Shown here in pieces: positions 36,601-46,809 of a stretch of DNA of 64,000 nucleotides. Source of the stretch: Nematopogon swammerdamellus. Its lineage: Eukaryota; Arthropoda; Insecta; Lepidoptera; Adelidae. Position 1 is the stretch's first letter. Each line of letters begins with the position of its first letter. The stretch lies in contig OX336345.1 in assembly GCA_946902875.1 (NCBI GenBank), positions 11,625,395 through 11,689,394 on the forward strand, written 5' to 3'. The translations under genes and the position numbers were made by a program. The notes below the pieces were generated by a model that worked only from the letters and a program-made list of their open reading frames with translations, made no database searches and had not been told where the DNA came from.

Positions 36601-38789
36601 AACATTAAACAATCAAATAAACTAATGCCCATTTTGCCACTTCCGGTTAAGTCTCTCTCATGTACATTTAACGGTAGTTAAACAACCGACAGCAATTTTT
36701 CAGGCCGTAAGCCAGACAGCTGAACGAGGAATCACGTCCTTTATACAAACTTCAGTTGCAAAAAACTTTAATTTGTCTTCTTCTTTTTTTAAATAGTGGC
36801 AACCAAACGAATACAAAATTCGTTTATTACTGAACTTTAATTTGTCGTCCGCTCTCTAAATTGACATTTACAATCATGACAAGTAGAGTATATGTAGAAT
36901 CATTGTGGTAAAATTATGTGTGTTAACGTATGCACCAAAGGAACATTTAATATTGTTAATATTGTTTGGTTCAAAGTTATAAATATTCTGACTGATGTTA
37001 TTAAGATATTGAGTACCTAAGGAACTATTTCACCACTTTCGCCTAAAATGTAGCTGCCGCCTGTTAACTCATGTCTGTATATAAAAAGGCCAATTTACTC
37101 ATTAGGTAACTCTTAGACGGTAGTGAAATAGGCCATAAGATATTTTATAAATGTGAGACGGTATGTGTGCGGGTGTCTGTGCGTGCGTGCGTGCGTGTGT
37201 ATGTTATGTCTCTTTATCTATTTATTTGTACTTATTTATATTTATGTATTTATATTAATGTATCTATTTATACAGGCACGTAGCACTCATACTCACGTAA
37301 CATTATTGACAACGCAATTCCTAAGTCCGGTAGCTGCCCCATCGTAGAATCTGAATTTCAGGTCACCAGGCAGAGCCATCGTCAAGTCATTGATGATGAA
37401 GGGGTCCAGGGAAGGAATCCCTAACTCGGGAATACCCTTCACGAACCCGGGTACGGCGGCCCGCGTGGCTTGGGTCAGACATTCCCAATTAGTCGTGTTG
37501 CAGGGATGGATGAAGTCGGCTGTGGAGCAATAATTAAAGCAGAAAAATCTTAAACCTTCCTTTTGGCTTCGACATAATCTGAAACATTATTTCCCGGTTT
37601 TTCCAAAAAGGTTGCATCGCATAATGGGGAAATGAACGAACTACTTCGCTTCCATTGTTAAAGTTAAGACTCTGGTTTTTTTTTTGCCAATCAAATAAAA
37701 TTTTAATCATCTTGAATAAATTTTATTCCTAATTTTGGCCTCATAGGGAATGATTTGTATGACACGTGGTATACCGTTGGAAAAGGCGTAAAGTAGCAAA
37801 CTTTTTAAAATAAAACGAAGCTCTCAATTGTCAGTTTTTTTTAAATGAATTAAGAAATTAAAATTCTGTCGTATTTTTACTCGTCGGAACTTTGGGAGGT
37901 CATAAGTCCTTTTCATGGAGTTAAATTTATCAAATGATATTTTTTCTAAAACAGGAATACATCGTGAAATCCAATAAATTTTATTTTAGATACATTCATA
38001 TACAAAAAAGTTACAAGGGTTCAAAGCTGGGATTTTGGTAATTTTCAAAAATTAAGGGTCTACCTCCCTAAAATGTGCCTCTCACTCTAACAATGCGCGT
38101 TTTATTTTATTATGAAGAAATTATACAACTTATAAAAAAATCCTCTGGGAGAATCATGCCTGATAAAATTATTAATGTTTTTCAATAAAAATATTTGGTA
38201 CTCCACATATAATAATAAAAAAAAAAGTAAAGCTTTAATGTATAAAGCGGCCGATATCGGCCGCTCCGTCGGAAAAGGGTAATAAACTTTTAGTAATTTT
38301 TTTCAATTATTTTATGTGGAGTACCAAATTTTTTTATTGAAAAACATTAATAATTTTATCATACATGTTTCTCCCAGAAGATTTTTTTATAAGTTGTAAA
38401 ATTTCTTCATAATAAAATAAAATGTATGAAATACGCGCACTTTTTTGCTTTCTTCTCTGGGAACCCCCGTGAATTTTTTACTTTTTCTTATTTTTATTGT
38501 GTTGTTATATCGGCCATAATAACACATATTCTGTGAAAATTTCAACGGGCTACCTATTACGGTTCAAGAGATACAGCCCTCGGATAGACAGACTGACGGA
38601 CGGACAGACAGACAGACGGCGTAGGCTTCGTAATAGGGTCCCGTACCGGACACGGAACCCTAAAAAGGTTGCTGTTTGTGAAATGCCTTTATTTAAATGT
38701 AAACGGTACTTACGGGCTAGTTTTGCACTCGATGGAATTGAAAAAAACAGAGAAATTATAACGAAGCATAGAAATGGTACAACCGCCAT
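33603..38789 (-). CDS. JHBP/takeout superfamily secreted protein, gene D
   Basis: Exons in transcript order: 38789-38714, 37519-37297, 36596-36469, 35781-35626, 33775-33603; GT-AG introns, phases 1-2-1-1; 251 aa. Signal peptide MAVVPFLCFVIISLFFSIPS. PDFIHPC...EC gives C32/C39; [20 protein letters not shown] is the family signature; C94 and C113 form the likely second pair. Exon 3 reads KGKYTAIGRILLFDIDGEGD; exon 4 ends QLTNLFKGNPEL; exon 5 has FLNDNWRLVVTEFGKPIEKY. It matches gene C exon for exon, and D is upstream of C in transcription order. Introns are longer and loaded with a SINE, LINE fragments and a palindromic MITE. The stop codon is embedded in AATAAA. A secreted small-lipid carrier is likely; the ligand is unknown. 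Confidence 0.9.
34125..34431 (+). mobile_element. SINE-5S body with the alternative head, gene D intron 4
   Basis: The head (GTAAAAGGCGACTAAGGGAT) joins ACTAGGTGGTAGGGTTTAAC and GGCTGACATCACGGATGTTG. It is the same arrangement as 1430-1770 on the opposite strand. It is antisense to gene D. Confidence 0.7.
34600..35010 (+). pseudogene. C-terminal reverse transcriptase fragment of a jockey/CR1-type LINE
   Basis: The frame near 34735 reads AVGSLCVFYRLYHGECSKEL and then HDAISSL. The next frame reads FYHRSTRNRLGGNAS and FAGFPTCGMHSH. This resembles the C-terminal region of jockey/CR1 reverse transcriptases (SVCVFYRxYHGECSEELF ... HHRTSRHRL). Frameshifts are present. It lies in gene D intron 4, antisense. 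Confidence 0.7.
35037..35125 (+). repeat. Dispersed repeat shared with 58800-58886
   Basis: GGCGCCGTCGGACTACACCT, TGCGTTAGTCTGGCGCGCGA and neighbouring bases recur as reverse complement at 58800-58886. The class is not known; it may belong to the LINE fragment just upstream. Confidence 0.5.
35212..35375 (+). mobile_element. SINE-T fragment, gene D intron 4
   Basis: Contains TGTTCTCCTCTAGTCCAGTA, TAGCCAGCAATCCA and a GGATTACATAAAA tail, matching the 3' part of the copy at 60115-60513. The head is missing. Confidence 0.75.
38090..38440. mobile_element. Palindromic MITE in gene D intron 1
   Basis: Two arms of about 110 bp (38103-38208 and 38316-38424) are imperfect reverse complements: ATTTTATTATGAAGAAATTA against its complement near 38400, and TTTGGTACTCCACAT against ATGTGGAGTACCAAA. 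The central part carries the exact 20-bp palindrome AGCGGCCGATATCGGCCGCT near 38248. No reading frame. A fold-back or MITE-type non-autonomous element is likely; target duplications are unclear. Confidence 0.65.
38445..38665 (+). repeat. Dispersed repeat L, gene D intron 1
   Basis: CACATATTCTGTGAAAATTT, CGGGCTACCTATTACGGTTC and a GGACGGACAGACAGACAG run, ending in a CCGGACACGGAACCCTAAAA segment. It lies 49 bp from the gene D exon 1 donor. Confidence 0.6.
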
Positions 38790-38810
38790 TTTGCTAGAAT
38801 GTACGTCATG

Positions 38811-38854
38811 CACGTGGCAGGCAAATTTAGCGCGATATTATTTTTTCTTATATA
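38811..38854 (-). promoter_or_regulatory. Candidate core promoter of gene D with an E-box
   Basis: On the minus strand, TATATAA (38854-38848) lies 59 bp before the ATG at 38789, placing a start near 38820. A canonical CACGTG E-box (38811-38816) falls near that start. bHLH-PAS factors (clock proteins; the JH receptor Met with its partner) bind E-box-type sites, and takeout-family genes are known clock or JH targets. Whether this site works is unknown. Confidence 0.4.
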
Positions 38855-39082
38855 AACTCGTTTTGTTGGTTCACTTTATGAAACTCTATACTGCACTCGC
38901 ATTCAATTCGACAGAACCTCTCTATTAATAATCTTAATGTTTGTCCTTGACTCGGCTTGCGCGGTGGGTGGGAGGGAGGAACTCGCTCGGAAGGGGAGCT
39001 CGGGCGGTCTGTGTCTGTGCTAATATAATTAATGTTAATTTAACATTTTTTTCAATCACGAAGTGTTCTTTTTATGTAATGA

Positions 39083-39550
39083 CTAGCTTTGGCCCGCGGT
39101 TAGCGGTATAGTAGACTCGGTTTAATGAATAGCAAATCCAATTTAAACGCAAATAAGATAATAAACGATCTCCCTTGCTCCCCCCTCCCTTCCCCTTCCT
39201 CCCTCCCCTCTTTCCATCCCCCCAAGCCCATTCCCTCCCCTCCGTCCTTCTCTCACCTTTCCATCCCTCTCTCCCGCTCCCTACTCTCTTCCTCTCATCT
39301 CCCTTCTCCTTCACGATCTATCCCCTCCCTCCACCTCCCTCCACTCTGCTCTTCCTCCCTTCCTACCCTCTCCCGCTCCCTCCCTTCCTCACCTCTCCCT
39401 TACAGTCCCTACCTTCCCCCCACCCGTCCTTCCCATCCGCTCATTTCCCTCCTCCCTCGCCCTCCCTCCCTCACCTCTCCTTCCCCCTCATATCTAGGGA
39501 GAATAAAAAAGATATTTCTAGAAATAACTTTGCATCAAATATTGTAGGTA
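39083..39550 (-). mobile_element. Helitron-like element with a pyrimidine-rich interior
   Basis: On the minus strand the 3' end is ACCGCGGGCCAAAGCTAG followed by T. The next sequence (GTAGACTCGGTTTAATG ... AATTTAAACGCAAATA on the plus strand) matches the element at 52729-53601. 39172-39490 is almost pure C/T on the plus strand, a decayed (CTCCCT)n-like tract. The 5' end is not identified. Confidence 0.5.
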
Positions 39551-39885
39551 TTTGTACGCTAACACAATAATACTAGACCATGCGACTGTACCGCGCGGCT
39601 ACCTATCTCTTAGTTAGACTAGGGTGTACTGTACGTGTCCGCGTCTTATTTATTTTTTGCAAAAACACGATCGTAAAACCTAAACTACTCATCCAAACAT
39701 GTGTAAAAGGACGTTTTTATCTACATAAAATTTCCCTGACGAAAAGCAAATTTATTTTGATAAGAATTTAATATCACTTTAAGTACTTAAATTTACCCTC
39801 GACAGATTAAAATTAATTTTAAATATGTCTTTAAGTCATAATATTTGATCAATTTGTGAATTAATCTTAGCATATTTATTATATA
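39551..39885. other. Spacer: nothing recognised
   Basis: AT-rich stretch between two Helitron-like elements. No gene or repeat match. Confidence 0.35.
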
Positions 39886-41812
39886 CTAGCTGAGCCCGCG
39901 GCTCCGCTCGCGTGAAATTCGTATTCCAAAGAAGAATGTAAGTAACTTAGGGCGAGGCCGAAGGCCGAGCTGCGTTCAGGTAATCGATAAACCTTCTTAA
40001 AGAAAGTAACTAACTAAGAGCGAGGGCGAAGGCCGAGCTGCTTTCAGGTAAACGATTAACCTTTCTCAAATAAAGGAAGTAAGTAAGGGCGAGGCCGAAG
40101 GCCGAGCTGCGTTCAGGAAGACGACAAACCTTCTGGAAGAAAGGAAGGAACTAAGTGCGAGGCCGAAGGCCGAGCTGCGTTCAGGTAAACCAAAAACCCT
40201 CTTCCGCCTTCGGGCCTCGCCCTTAAATTCTATTTATTTCATATAAATAAAAAAGTAATATTAATAACTAAAGAATTAAACCTACCTAACAAACATTAAA
40301 ATAACTATCAAAACGGGCATTTTCAAATGTTCTTAGAGCACTTGCGGCATTACCCCGCTGGATGGCAAGGCTTACCCTTTGAATGAAGTACATAAGCCCT
40401 TGATGACGGGACACCAGTTGCGTCAACCAGCTCAAGCCTCTTTTGGCTTCACTGCTCCAGGGACCGAGGGTTTCAACCGCAAACGCAACAAATTCGAAAT
40501 CTTGAATTATATTTCTATATTTGCTGCGTTGGAGGCTCTCCGCCCCAGCATCGGCCGCGCCAGCCGCTCTTGAAGATGTCCTAACGTGACTTGGAGCCAA
40601 TGTGAGAACAAAAGTGGCGTCCCACATCAAAGAACTACCCTTAGTCCATGGCACTAAGGTCTCTAGCATCGGGCCTCTTGCCATCCAGCCGGGAATAACC
40701 GCGAGGTTCTAGGATGCACGGTATATTTGCCGTTAGAAGCGTGGACTTTATAATAAAATTTAAATTAAATTAACTCAATCTTAATATTAATTAATTTTAT
40801 TCGAGATGGTTTAGCTTCTTCCTGAACGCAGCTCGGCCTTCGGCCTCGCCCTTAGTTACTTGCTTTCTTCGAGATGGTTTATCATTTGTCAGAACGTAGC
40901 TCGGCCTTCGGCCTCGCCTTAGTTGCTTACTTTCTTCAAGATGGTTTAGCTTCTTCCTGAACGCAGCTCGGCCTTCGGCCTCGCCCTTAGTTACTTGCTT
41001 TCTTCGAGATGGTTTTTCAATTATCCGAACGTAGCTCGGCCTTCGGCCTCGCCTTAGTTACTTACTTTCTTCAAGATGGTTTAGCTTCTTCCTGAACGCA
41101 GCTCGGCCTGCGGCCTCGCCCATAGTTACTTACTTTCTTCGAGAAGGTTTATGGTCTTCCAGAATAGATTTCTTCAAGAATGTTTTTCTTCTTCCTGAAA
41201 TCAGCTCCGCCTTTCGCCTCGCCCTTAGTTACTTTCATCGAGAAAGAATATCGTTTACGTGAGCGCAGATCCGCCTTCGGGCCCGTCTTTAGTTACTTAC
41301 TTTCTTTTTTTTAAATACGAATTTCACGCGAGCGAAGCCGCGGGCAACAGATATATAAATTTTATTGCACCAATGACAGCGACATAACTTCGACTTTCAA
41401 TTATTATTTTTATTTATCAAACAATTTGTCACCGGCCAGCTCACGTCGAGATGACAGTTCTCCGTTGTCAACATGACATTTAAAATTGTTTTTACCTTTA
41501 CTTTGGACTACGTGATTTTAAACGCGCAATAATGTTTATAATTGTTAATTTTTTTTTATTTTTGTTAATTTTTTTACGTATTATGTTAACCCGGCATATA
41601 AACTGCCACTATACAAAGTTTCGTCTAATTCCGTTCAGTGGTTTTTGCGTGATGCGCGTACAGACAAACAAACAAACAAACAAACAAACAAAAATTTTAA
41701 AAACTGTTCTAACATGTTCAGTATCTCATTTTAAGCCACCCTGGTTAGTTTTTTTCCGAATACATTCAATGTACAGACTTTCTTACCTCTACGATTTTAT
41801 TATATGTATAGA
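39886..41812 (-). mobile_element. Helitron-like element, right inverted copy
   Basis: Read on the minus strand it starts A|TCTATACATATAATAAAATC (41812 leftward) and ends in a GC hairpin plus CTAG (39886-39889) next to T. It is the reverse-orientation partner of 19940-22911 with the same layout: AT-rich 5' part, (TTTG)n, arms of about 68-bp units, central captured frame (40286-40730), second array and hairpin. It lacks the 800-bp endonuclease insert and about 300 bp of the left copy. The two copies bracket genes C and D. Confidence 0.7.
40286..40730 (-). pseudogene. Captured LINE-like C-terminal frame inside Helitron (right copy)
   Basis: On the minus strand, TLVPWTKGSSLMWDATFVLT, LAPSHVRTSSRAAGAADAGA, VAFAVETLGPWSSEAKRG and RVSLAIQRGNAASALRTFEN end at a stop at 40286. 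It differs from the left copy by only a few residues in the shared span. It keeps the ATFVLTLAPSH wording of the family where the left copy has lost an Ala codon. Its upstream part is shifted out of frame. Confidence 0.5.
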
Positions 41813-41965
41813 TGGTCATGAACTATTTTACATACCCTTTTAAGCTCTACAATTTTCTATAGAAATCATTCATTTTGGTATTTGTGAAAGATTTTTTGAA
41901 ATCGGATCAGTAGTTTTCGCAGATTACCTCCTACATCCAAACTTACAAACTTCACCTCTTTATAA
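41813..41965 (-). repeat. Helitron-type 5' segment
   Basis: The minus strand reads CTAATATTATAAAGAGGTGA, then ACTACTGATCCGATTTC. This is the 5' sequence style of the Helitron-like elements here (TACTAATATTATAAA). No 3' end is paired with it. Confidence 0.35.
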
Positions 41966-42021
41966 TATTAGTTCAGATAAATATTTTCATTACCATTTTC
42001 ATTTCATTTCATTTTGTGTGT

Positions 42022-42199
42022 AGCTGGTTGAAATGTTCACAGAATATGTGTTATTCTGTGAACATTTCAACCGGCTACCTATTACGGTTTACCGGATACA
42101 GCACTCGGACGGACTTACAGAGAAACAGACAGACAGACAGACGGACAGACAGTCGACGTTGGCTTAGTAATGGGCTTCCGTATGTAGACGGAATCCTAA
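42022..42199 (+). repeat. Repeat L fragment with a 25-bp hairpin
   Basis: Arms 42022-42046 and 42052-42076 are complementary except for one base (GGTTGAAATGTTCACAGAAT and its complement) around loop TGTGT. The right arm is the normal repeat L sequence; the left arm is an added inverted copy. A CGGACGGACTTACAG/GACAGACA run and GTAGACGGAATCC follow. Confidence 0.65.
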
Positions 42200-42311
42200 A
42201 AATCTATGTCCTACTTTATGAGCTAAGGGTGATTGTGCTTTTCAAAATTATACTTAATAGCTTTATAATTTTACCAGTATTTTAAATGTTTTACCGCCTA
42301 TGTTATGATAT

Positions 42312-42549
42312 GACTGCCTTCTTATATTAATAGGTGGTAGGGTTTAACCCGCCCGGGTTGGTACCACCGCACTGAATGAAAGGTCGGTCGAGACGGCTAT
42401 GTAAATAGTGTGTGTTTTCCGTCCAGTTCAGTGGAGCCGGCACGACCTAAGGGAGGCACTGACGTGGAATCAAGTTCACCCGGTGTTATAGGCTACATCA
42501 CGGATGTTGTAGGTGACGTACCCAACCGTTTCAGTTTACATATAAAAAA
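42312..42549 (+). mobile_element. SINE-5S body, 5'-truncated
   Basis: Matches from TAGGTGGTAGGGTTTAACCC to GGATGTTGTAGGTGACGTAC with an A tail (42541-42550). The start is preceded by ATGACTGCCTTCTTATATTA, a remnant of the alternative head. Confidence 0.7.
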
Positions 42550-42934
42550 AATGTTACCCACGCAGAAAAGGCGAATCGCACGCAAACAGGAGCTAGGAGA
42601 GACATAGGATTACATACATAGTCTGCCACAATCACAACCCTTCGTTTTGGCTTCGGCGTAGTCGGATAAAAAAAGTAATATTGTTATTGCACATTGTATG
42701 TACAAAATATGAATAGCCTTGCTTTAATAAAGGCCATATTCCAAAAATTAATATGATGCAAAATATTCAATGCCAAGTGCAAATGGATAAACAGAAACGA
42801 AATAAATTGTCGTCATTAGATTAGAACGCAGGCATGATAAGCACACTAGATCATTCTAAGTAAGTCTAAACTTCTTTACATACGTATTTTATCATTTTAT
42901 GATATGTATAGTAGATTAGTCGGTATTATTATCG

Positions 42935-43302
42935 TCAGTCTCGGTAGCTCAGTGGTGCGGTCCGTCGATTTTTGTTAAGCATCGCTGAGCGCGGTCAGTA
43001 CTTGAATGGGTGACCGCTCCACCGTTGGAGGAGTGGTTCGGATTCCACGTTAAACTGTAGGTCCCTTCCCTTCTTACCTTACTAGGTGGTAGGGTTTATC
43101 CCGGTCGGGTTGGTACCACCGCACTGAGCGAAACGTCGGTCGAACGACTAAGTAAATAGTTCGTGTTTTACGTCCAGTTCAGTGTAGCCGACATGAAATG
43201 AAGGGAAACACTGACATGGCACCTAGTTCACCCGGTTTTATGGGCTGACATCACGGATGTTGTAGGTGATGTAGCCAACCGTGTCAGTATCCATAAAAAA
43301 AA
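42935..43302 (+). mobile_element. SINE-5S, near full-length copy
   Basis: Order of parts: tRNA-like A box TAGCTCAGTGGT near 42945; 5S rRNA-like segment 42974-43018 (GTTAAGCATCGCTGAGCGCG, then GTCAGTACTTGAATGGGTGA, matching the 5S internal-control and C-box region); B box-like GGTTCGGATTCC near 43036; body ACTAGGTGGTAGGGTTTATC; 3' end ATCCAT plus A tail. The combination indicates a polymerase III SINE of mixed tRNA/5S origin. Confidence 0.75.
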
Positions 43303-45243
43303 TTTAATACTTACCTAAATTTTCAATTCATAGGCATGTGTGTTGTATGTACTTATGTTTGTGTGTATGTATGAACAATATTGATATGCCTGAACGTAGC
43401 TGTGAGTAGGTTCATGTGTTATTTTTATCTAGTGATATCTGAAATTAAAACAAAACACGAAATATGTTTTTTATATTCGTTGAACATATTAGGTAGTGCC
43501 ATAAAATGTTTAATTTCAAAATAATATATGTATTTATAATATTTAAGTATTTTTAATAAATTAAGCTTTTAAAATTGAAATGTATTATCGTATTATTGAT
43601 TGAATGTATTCAACATGTTAAATTGTAAATCAATAAACTTGAGCGATGCATGTAGTTTTTTTTTTACTCTCCATCCGAATTCAAGGGTACGTAGATGAAA
43701 TATATGAGCGGAAAGTAATCGGAACCGGTCAGTCACCCAACCTTGATGTGGTCTGCCAGCGATCAGTCCTACGCGGTTTGTCTTCCATCCAATGCTCTAT
43801 CATGATAGTGAGAAATATCTTCTGTTTCATGGTTCGCCACTTCACCTGCTTAGTATACAATCAGCCCATGACATCTAGGTGTTATGCCAGTGCTTGCCTT
43901 TCATCGCGCCGGCTACACCAAACTGGACAAAATATACTATAATACAATATAATATAATATTAATGTCCATGGGCATCGTAAGTCGACTAGTTACTCGTAA
44001 GTGAAACGAAGCCAAATGTCGCGCTGTCCATAAAAAAAAAATACGGACACAATATTTTCAATAGTTAGACATAGACCATTATAGCAAAGTATGTGTAGTT
44101 AGATATCGATAAACAGGGTAGGTACACAATATCGTGTACAATTTCATCTATTTATATATGCTATCGTTATTTTGGGTATGTAGACAATAATTTGGTTTGA
44201 CTTCTTGACCTTCAAAATTCTCCCTAAATTCTATAAACCAAACAGAATGTTTGTCATGTTTGTTTGTCATCTGTTAAACAAATTAACGTTGAATCGTTGA
44301 ATGAACGTTGTTTTGTGTCGGATTGAGGATTTTTCTATGTTTATGTGTTAACGAGTCTACGCCCAGTTGTAGGATCTCGTGACTAGTGTTCATAAAAAAG
44401 ATTTTAAAAAATACTAGTATGGTATTGAATTGATTTCTTACGTCCATAGTTATAATTTAGAGATAGTATAGCGAGCTATTAAAACAAAATAGAGTAATTT
44501 TAATAATTGTAATAAAACAAAACGTACATAAAAGTTAAAATAGAAACTTAAAAAAACCGTTTAAAAAACCCCGACATATCGACAACCCACCCTTCGACTC
44601 CCAGATGGCACGCACGTGACAGCAAACTCTTAAGACCCTTGGGTCTCAGATGGCACGCGCAAGAGGCACGCGCGTGACACTTACTGTGCGTCACACGTTT
44701 TAATTCATTAGCTAAGTCTGGCAATTTTTCTTATTAAAAGGTGCTAGTGGTGGCAATTCTTGGTTAAATAGACTAGCAACTATTAAACATGACAGGGCAG
44801 CACGTCACCTTCACAAAGAAAATAATGATTGAAAATGAAAAAAAAAATCACTTTTGACAACTGACACTTCCACTGACACTGGACTATGTTTGGGTTTACC
44901 GTAATTCGTGTTACCCGTATTCGATAGTACGTTTCGTTACCTTTATTTTGATGGATGACTTGTATGGGGAAATTATACAGTTTTGGTCAAAAAAATCTAA
45001 AAAAAAATGTCGAGTGTGTTTTGTTTTGCGTGGAGTTGAAAAAATCGGTCTGTGCTTCTAAATAAGTGAATCCTCAAGTGTTTGATATGACTGCGGAATT
45101 TCAGTAGAAATAAGAGTGAACACAGATTATTATCTAAATTCATTACCTTCCGAAATATTCGAATTTGTGCGGGAACGCGCGCGCCAAAATGGCTGGGACT
45201 CAAGGGAGGTAAGCTTATTTAATATGTCGGGAGTCAAAGGGAA
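43303..45243. other. Spacer: no gene recognised
   Basis: Mostly AT-rich. 43650-44030 contains diverged SINE-like words (CATGACATCTAGGTGTTATG, TCGCGCCGGCTACACC, then GTCCATAAAAAAAAAATAC), so it probably includes an old SINE-5S relative. 44600-44690 has a short direct duplication of CAGATGGCACGC. Nothing coding is supported. Confidence 0.4.
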
Positions 45244-45357
45244 TAATGAATTTCCGTTTAGTTACTTAAAGGCGTCGGTACACCGCGTTTTGAGCTTTAT
45301 TTTATTTACCTAGCGATCCCCGACGCCTTTAAGTAAATAAACGGAAATTAATTATTT
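45244..45357. repeat. Imperfect inverted repeat, arms about 40 bp
   Basis: TTACTTAAAGGCGTCGG (45262 on) pairs with CCGACGCCTTTAAGTAA (45328 on). The complementarity extends outward to AATTTCCGTTTA and TAAACGGAAATT. It may be a MITE remnant. Confidence 0.7.
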
Positions 45358-45449
45358 TTTACTTTTTGGGTTGTTCGTTCAAGTGTCGGGGTTTTTTTAT
45401 AATTTATAATTTAACTTGTATTTAAACAGACATAATTTGATTATATATA

Positions 45450-45903
45450 CAGGGTGTTGTAACGGCCAGTACATTAATTTTACCAGCGTAATCCTCATGT
45501 TTTCCGAAACAAAAAAGCAAATAAAGTTTTTCTATAACGTGTCTAGTTTTCCAGTTATTAATTTTTTAAATGTATGTTTTCGTCAAGTGTAATAGGCGCG
45601 CGCGGGGGGAGGGTGCTGGCGCGGGAAAGGTCGGGGTCGAAAAGCTCACTTCGCGCCGCCGCCGCCGCGCATCTCCTCGCTCCGGGCACTCGTCCTTGCT
45701 CGCTCACTCACCGCGCGCCTTCCATTTCCACGTTCGTGCGGAACATTAGATCCTTTTTACACTAAATTAATCAATTAGTTTGTATGAAAATTGTTACTTT
45801 TTATTTAAAAGGAATTCAGAAAAAATTATATTTGACTTTTTTGTTACTATTGATCCCAATAATCATTTCCTAAATTTAATGTACTGGCCGTTACAACATC
45901 CTG
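45450..45903 (+). mobile_element. CpG-rich TIR element (MITE), copy 2
   Basis: TIRs of about 28 bp: CAGGGTGTTGTAACGGCCAG...ATTAA at the left, and TTTAATGTACTGGCCGTTAC...ATCCTG at the right. TA flanks both ends. The core 45600-45735 is extremely GC- and CpG-rich (GCGCCGCCGCCGCCGCGC). It is the inverted partner of 10079-10548. Confidence 0.8.
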
Positions 45904-45954
45904 TATATAACAGACAGACATAATTTGATTATATAAAGGCGACGAGTGAAACTG

Positions 45955-46210
45955 TAATACATTTCCATTTTCCAGTTGAGATCCATTCACCAATTAGGAA
46001 AAGTGCCGACGATCTTCGAATCGGCTGACCTGATCTTCATCAAACACAGCCAAGTACCATCCCGGTTCAACCAGCTTTCTAATAAAAAACCGCATCCAAA
46101 TCGGTCCATCCTTTTGGAAGCTAAGATGCCACCGACACACAGACAGACAGACATACAGATGTAGGCATCAAACTTATATATAAAACTCCTTCTATTGCGT
46201 CGGGGTTAAA
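45955..46210 (+). repeat. RTE-like LINE 3' end
   Basis: CCGCATCCAAATCGGTCCAT, a GACAGACAGACATACAGA run, AACTTATATATAAAACTCC and TTGCGTCGGGG. I associate this order with the 3' ends of lepidopteran RTE-clade LINEs. No coding part. Confidence 0.5.
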
Positions 46211-46809
46211 ACTGAAACATTACCGCGAGGAAAATGAAGAATAAGTTAGTAGTAGTCTTAATACTTATAATTTATTCATGTATTATGCAAGTAACAATTT
46301 ATCCAAAGAGTTTGTATTACGTCGCTGCGAATACAAACTCTTTGCAATTAACATAATACTTCTCCTTATAAAGTATTTGTTTTAATAAAAATGGTTTATT
46401 CACAAATAATTTAAAAAATATTCAGATACCTAGGTATTAATAATTTTATTATGAAGATAACAAAATGCGACGCAAAAGTTGATTATAAAACACGGGAAAA
46501 TATTTTTAGGGTATCGTAAGCAAGACCTGGAACCCTTGTAAATTCGTCCAGTTCGTCTGTTTGTCTGTCACAGCCTTTTATCTCCTATGTCTCAGAAATA
46601 TAACATGAATGTGAGCCTTTATGTGGGGTAGCGTTTATTAAGTCTGTCAAAACGTATGCAGTTCGGTCCTTTGTCTTTTTTAGTGCATAGTCGGTTTGTT
46701 GCGTTTCAACATGGTTGCAAGCCTCCTAAGTCTTTAACAGAGTGTGTATGGAACGCTGGAATTGTTCAAGTTATCTATCGCTTTGACTTTGATTTTTGAC
46801 ATTTTCATT

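Noticed and set aside
38550..38813. 87-codon minus-strand frame as a separate gene
   Set aside because: Only its first part is real: the ATG at 38789 opens gene D exon 1. The rest reads through the intron and repeat L.
39072..39570. Ser/Pro/Leu-rich open frames
   Set aside because: Translation of a C/T-rich tract inside a Helitron-like element. Composition explains the open frames.
42950..43020. Stand-alone tRNA gene next to the TAGCTCAGTGGT box
   Set aside because: No acceptor or anticodon stem fits; the A box is followed by 5S-like sequence.
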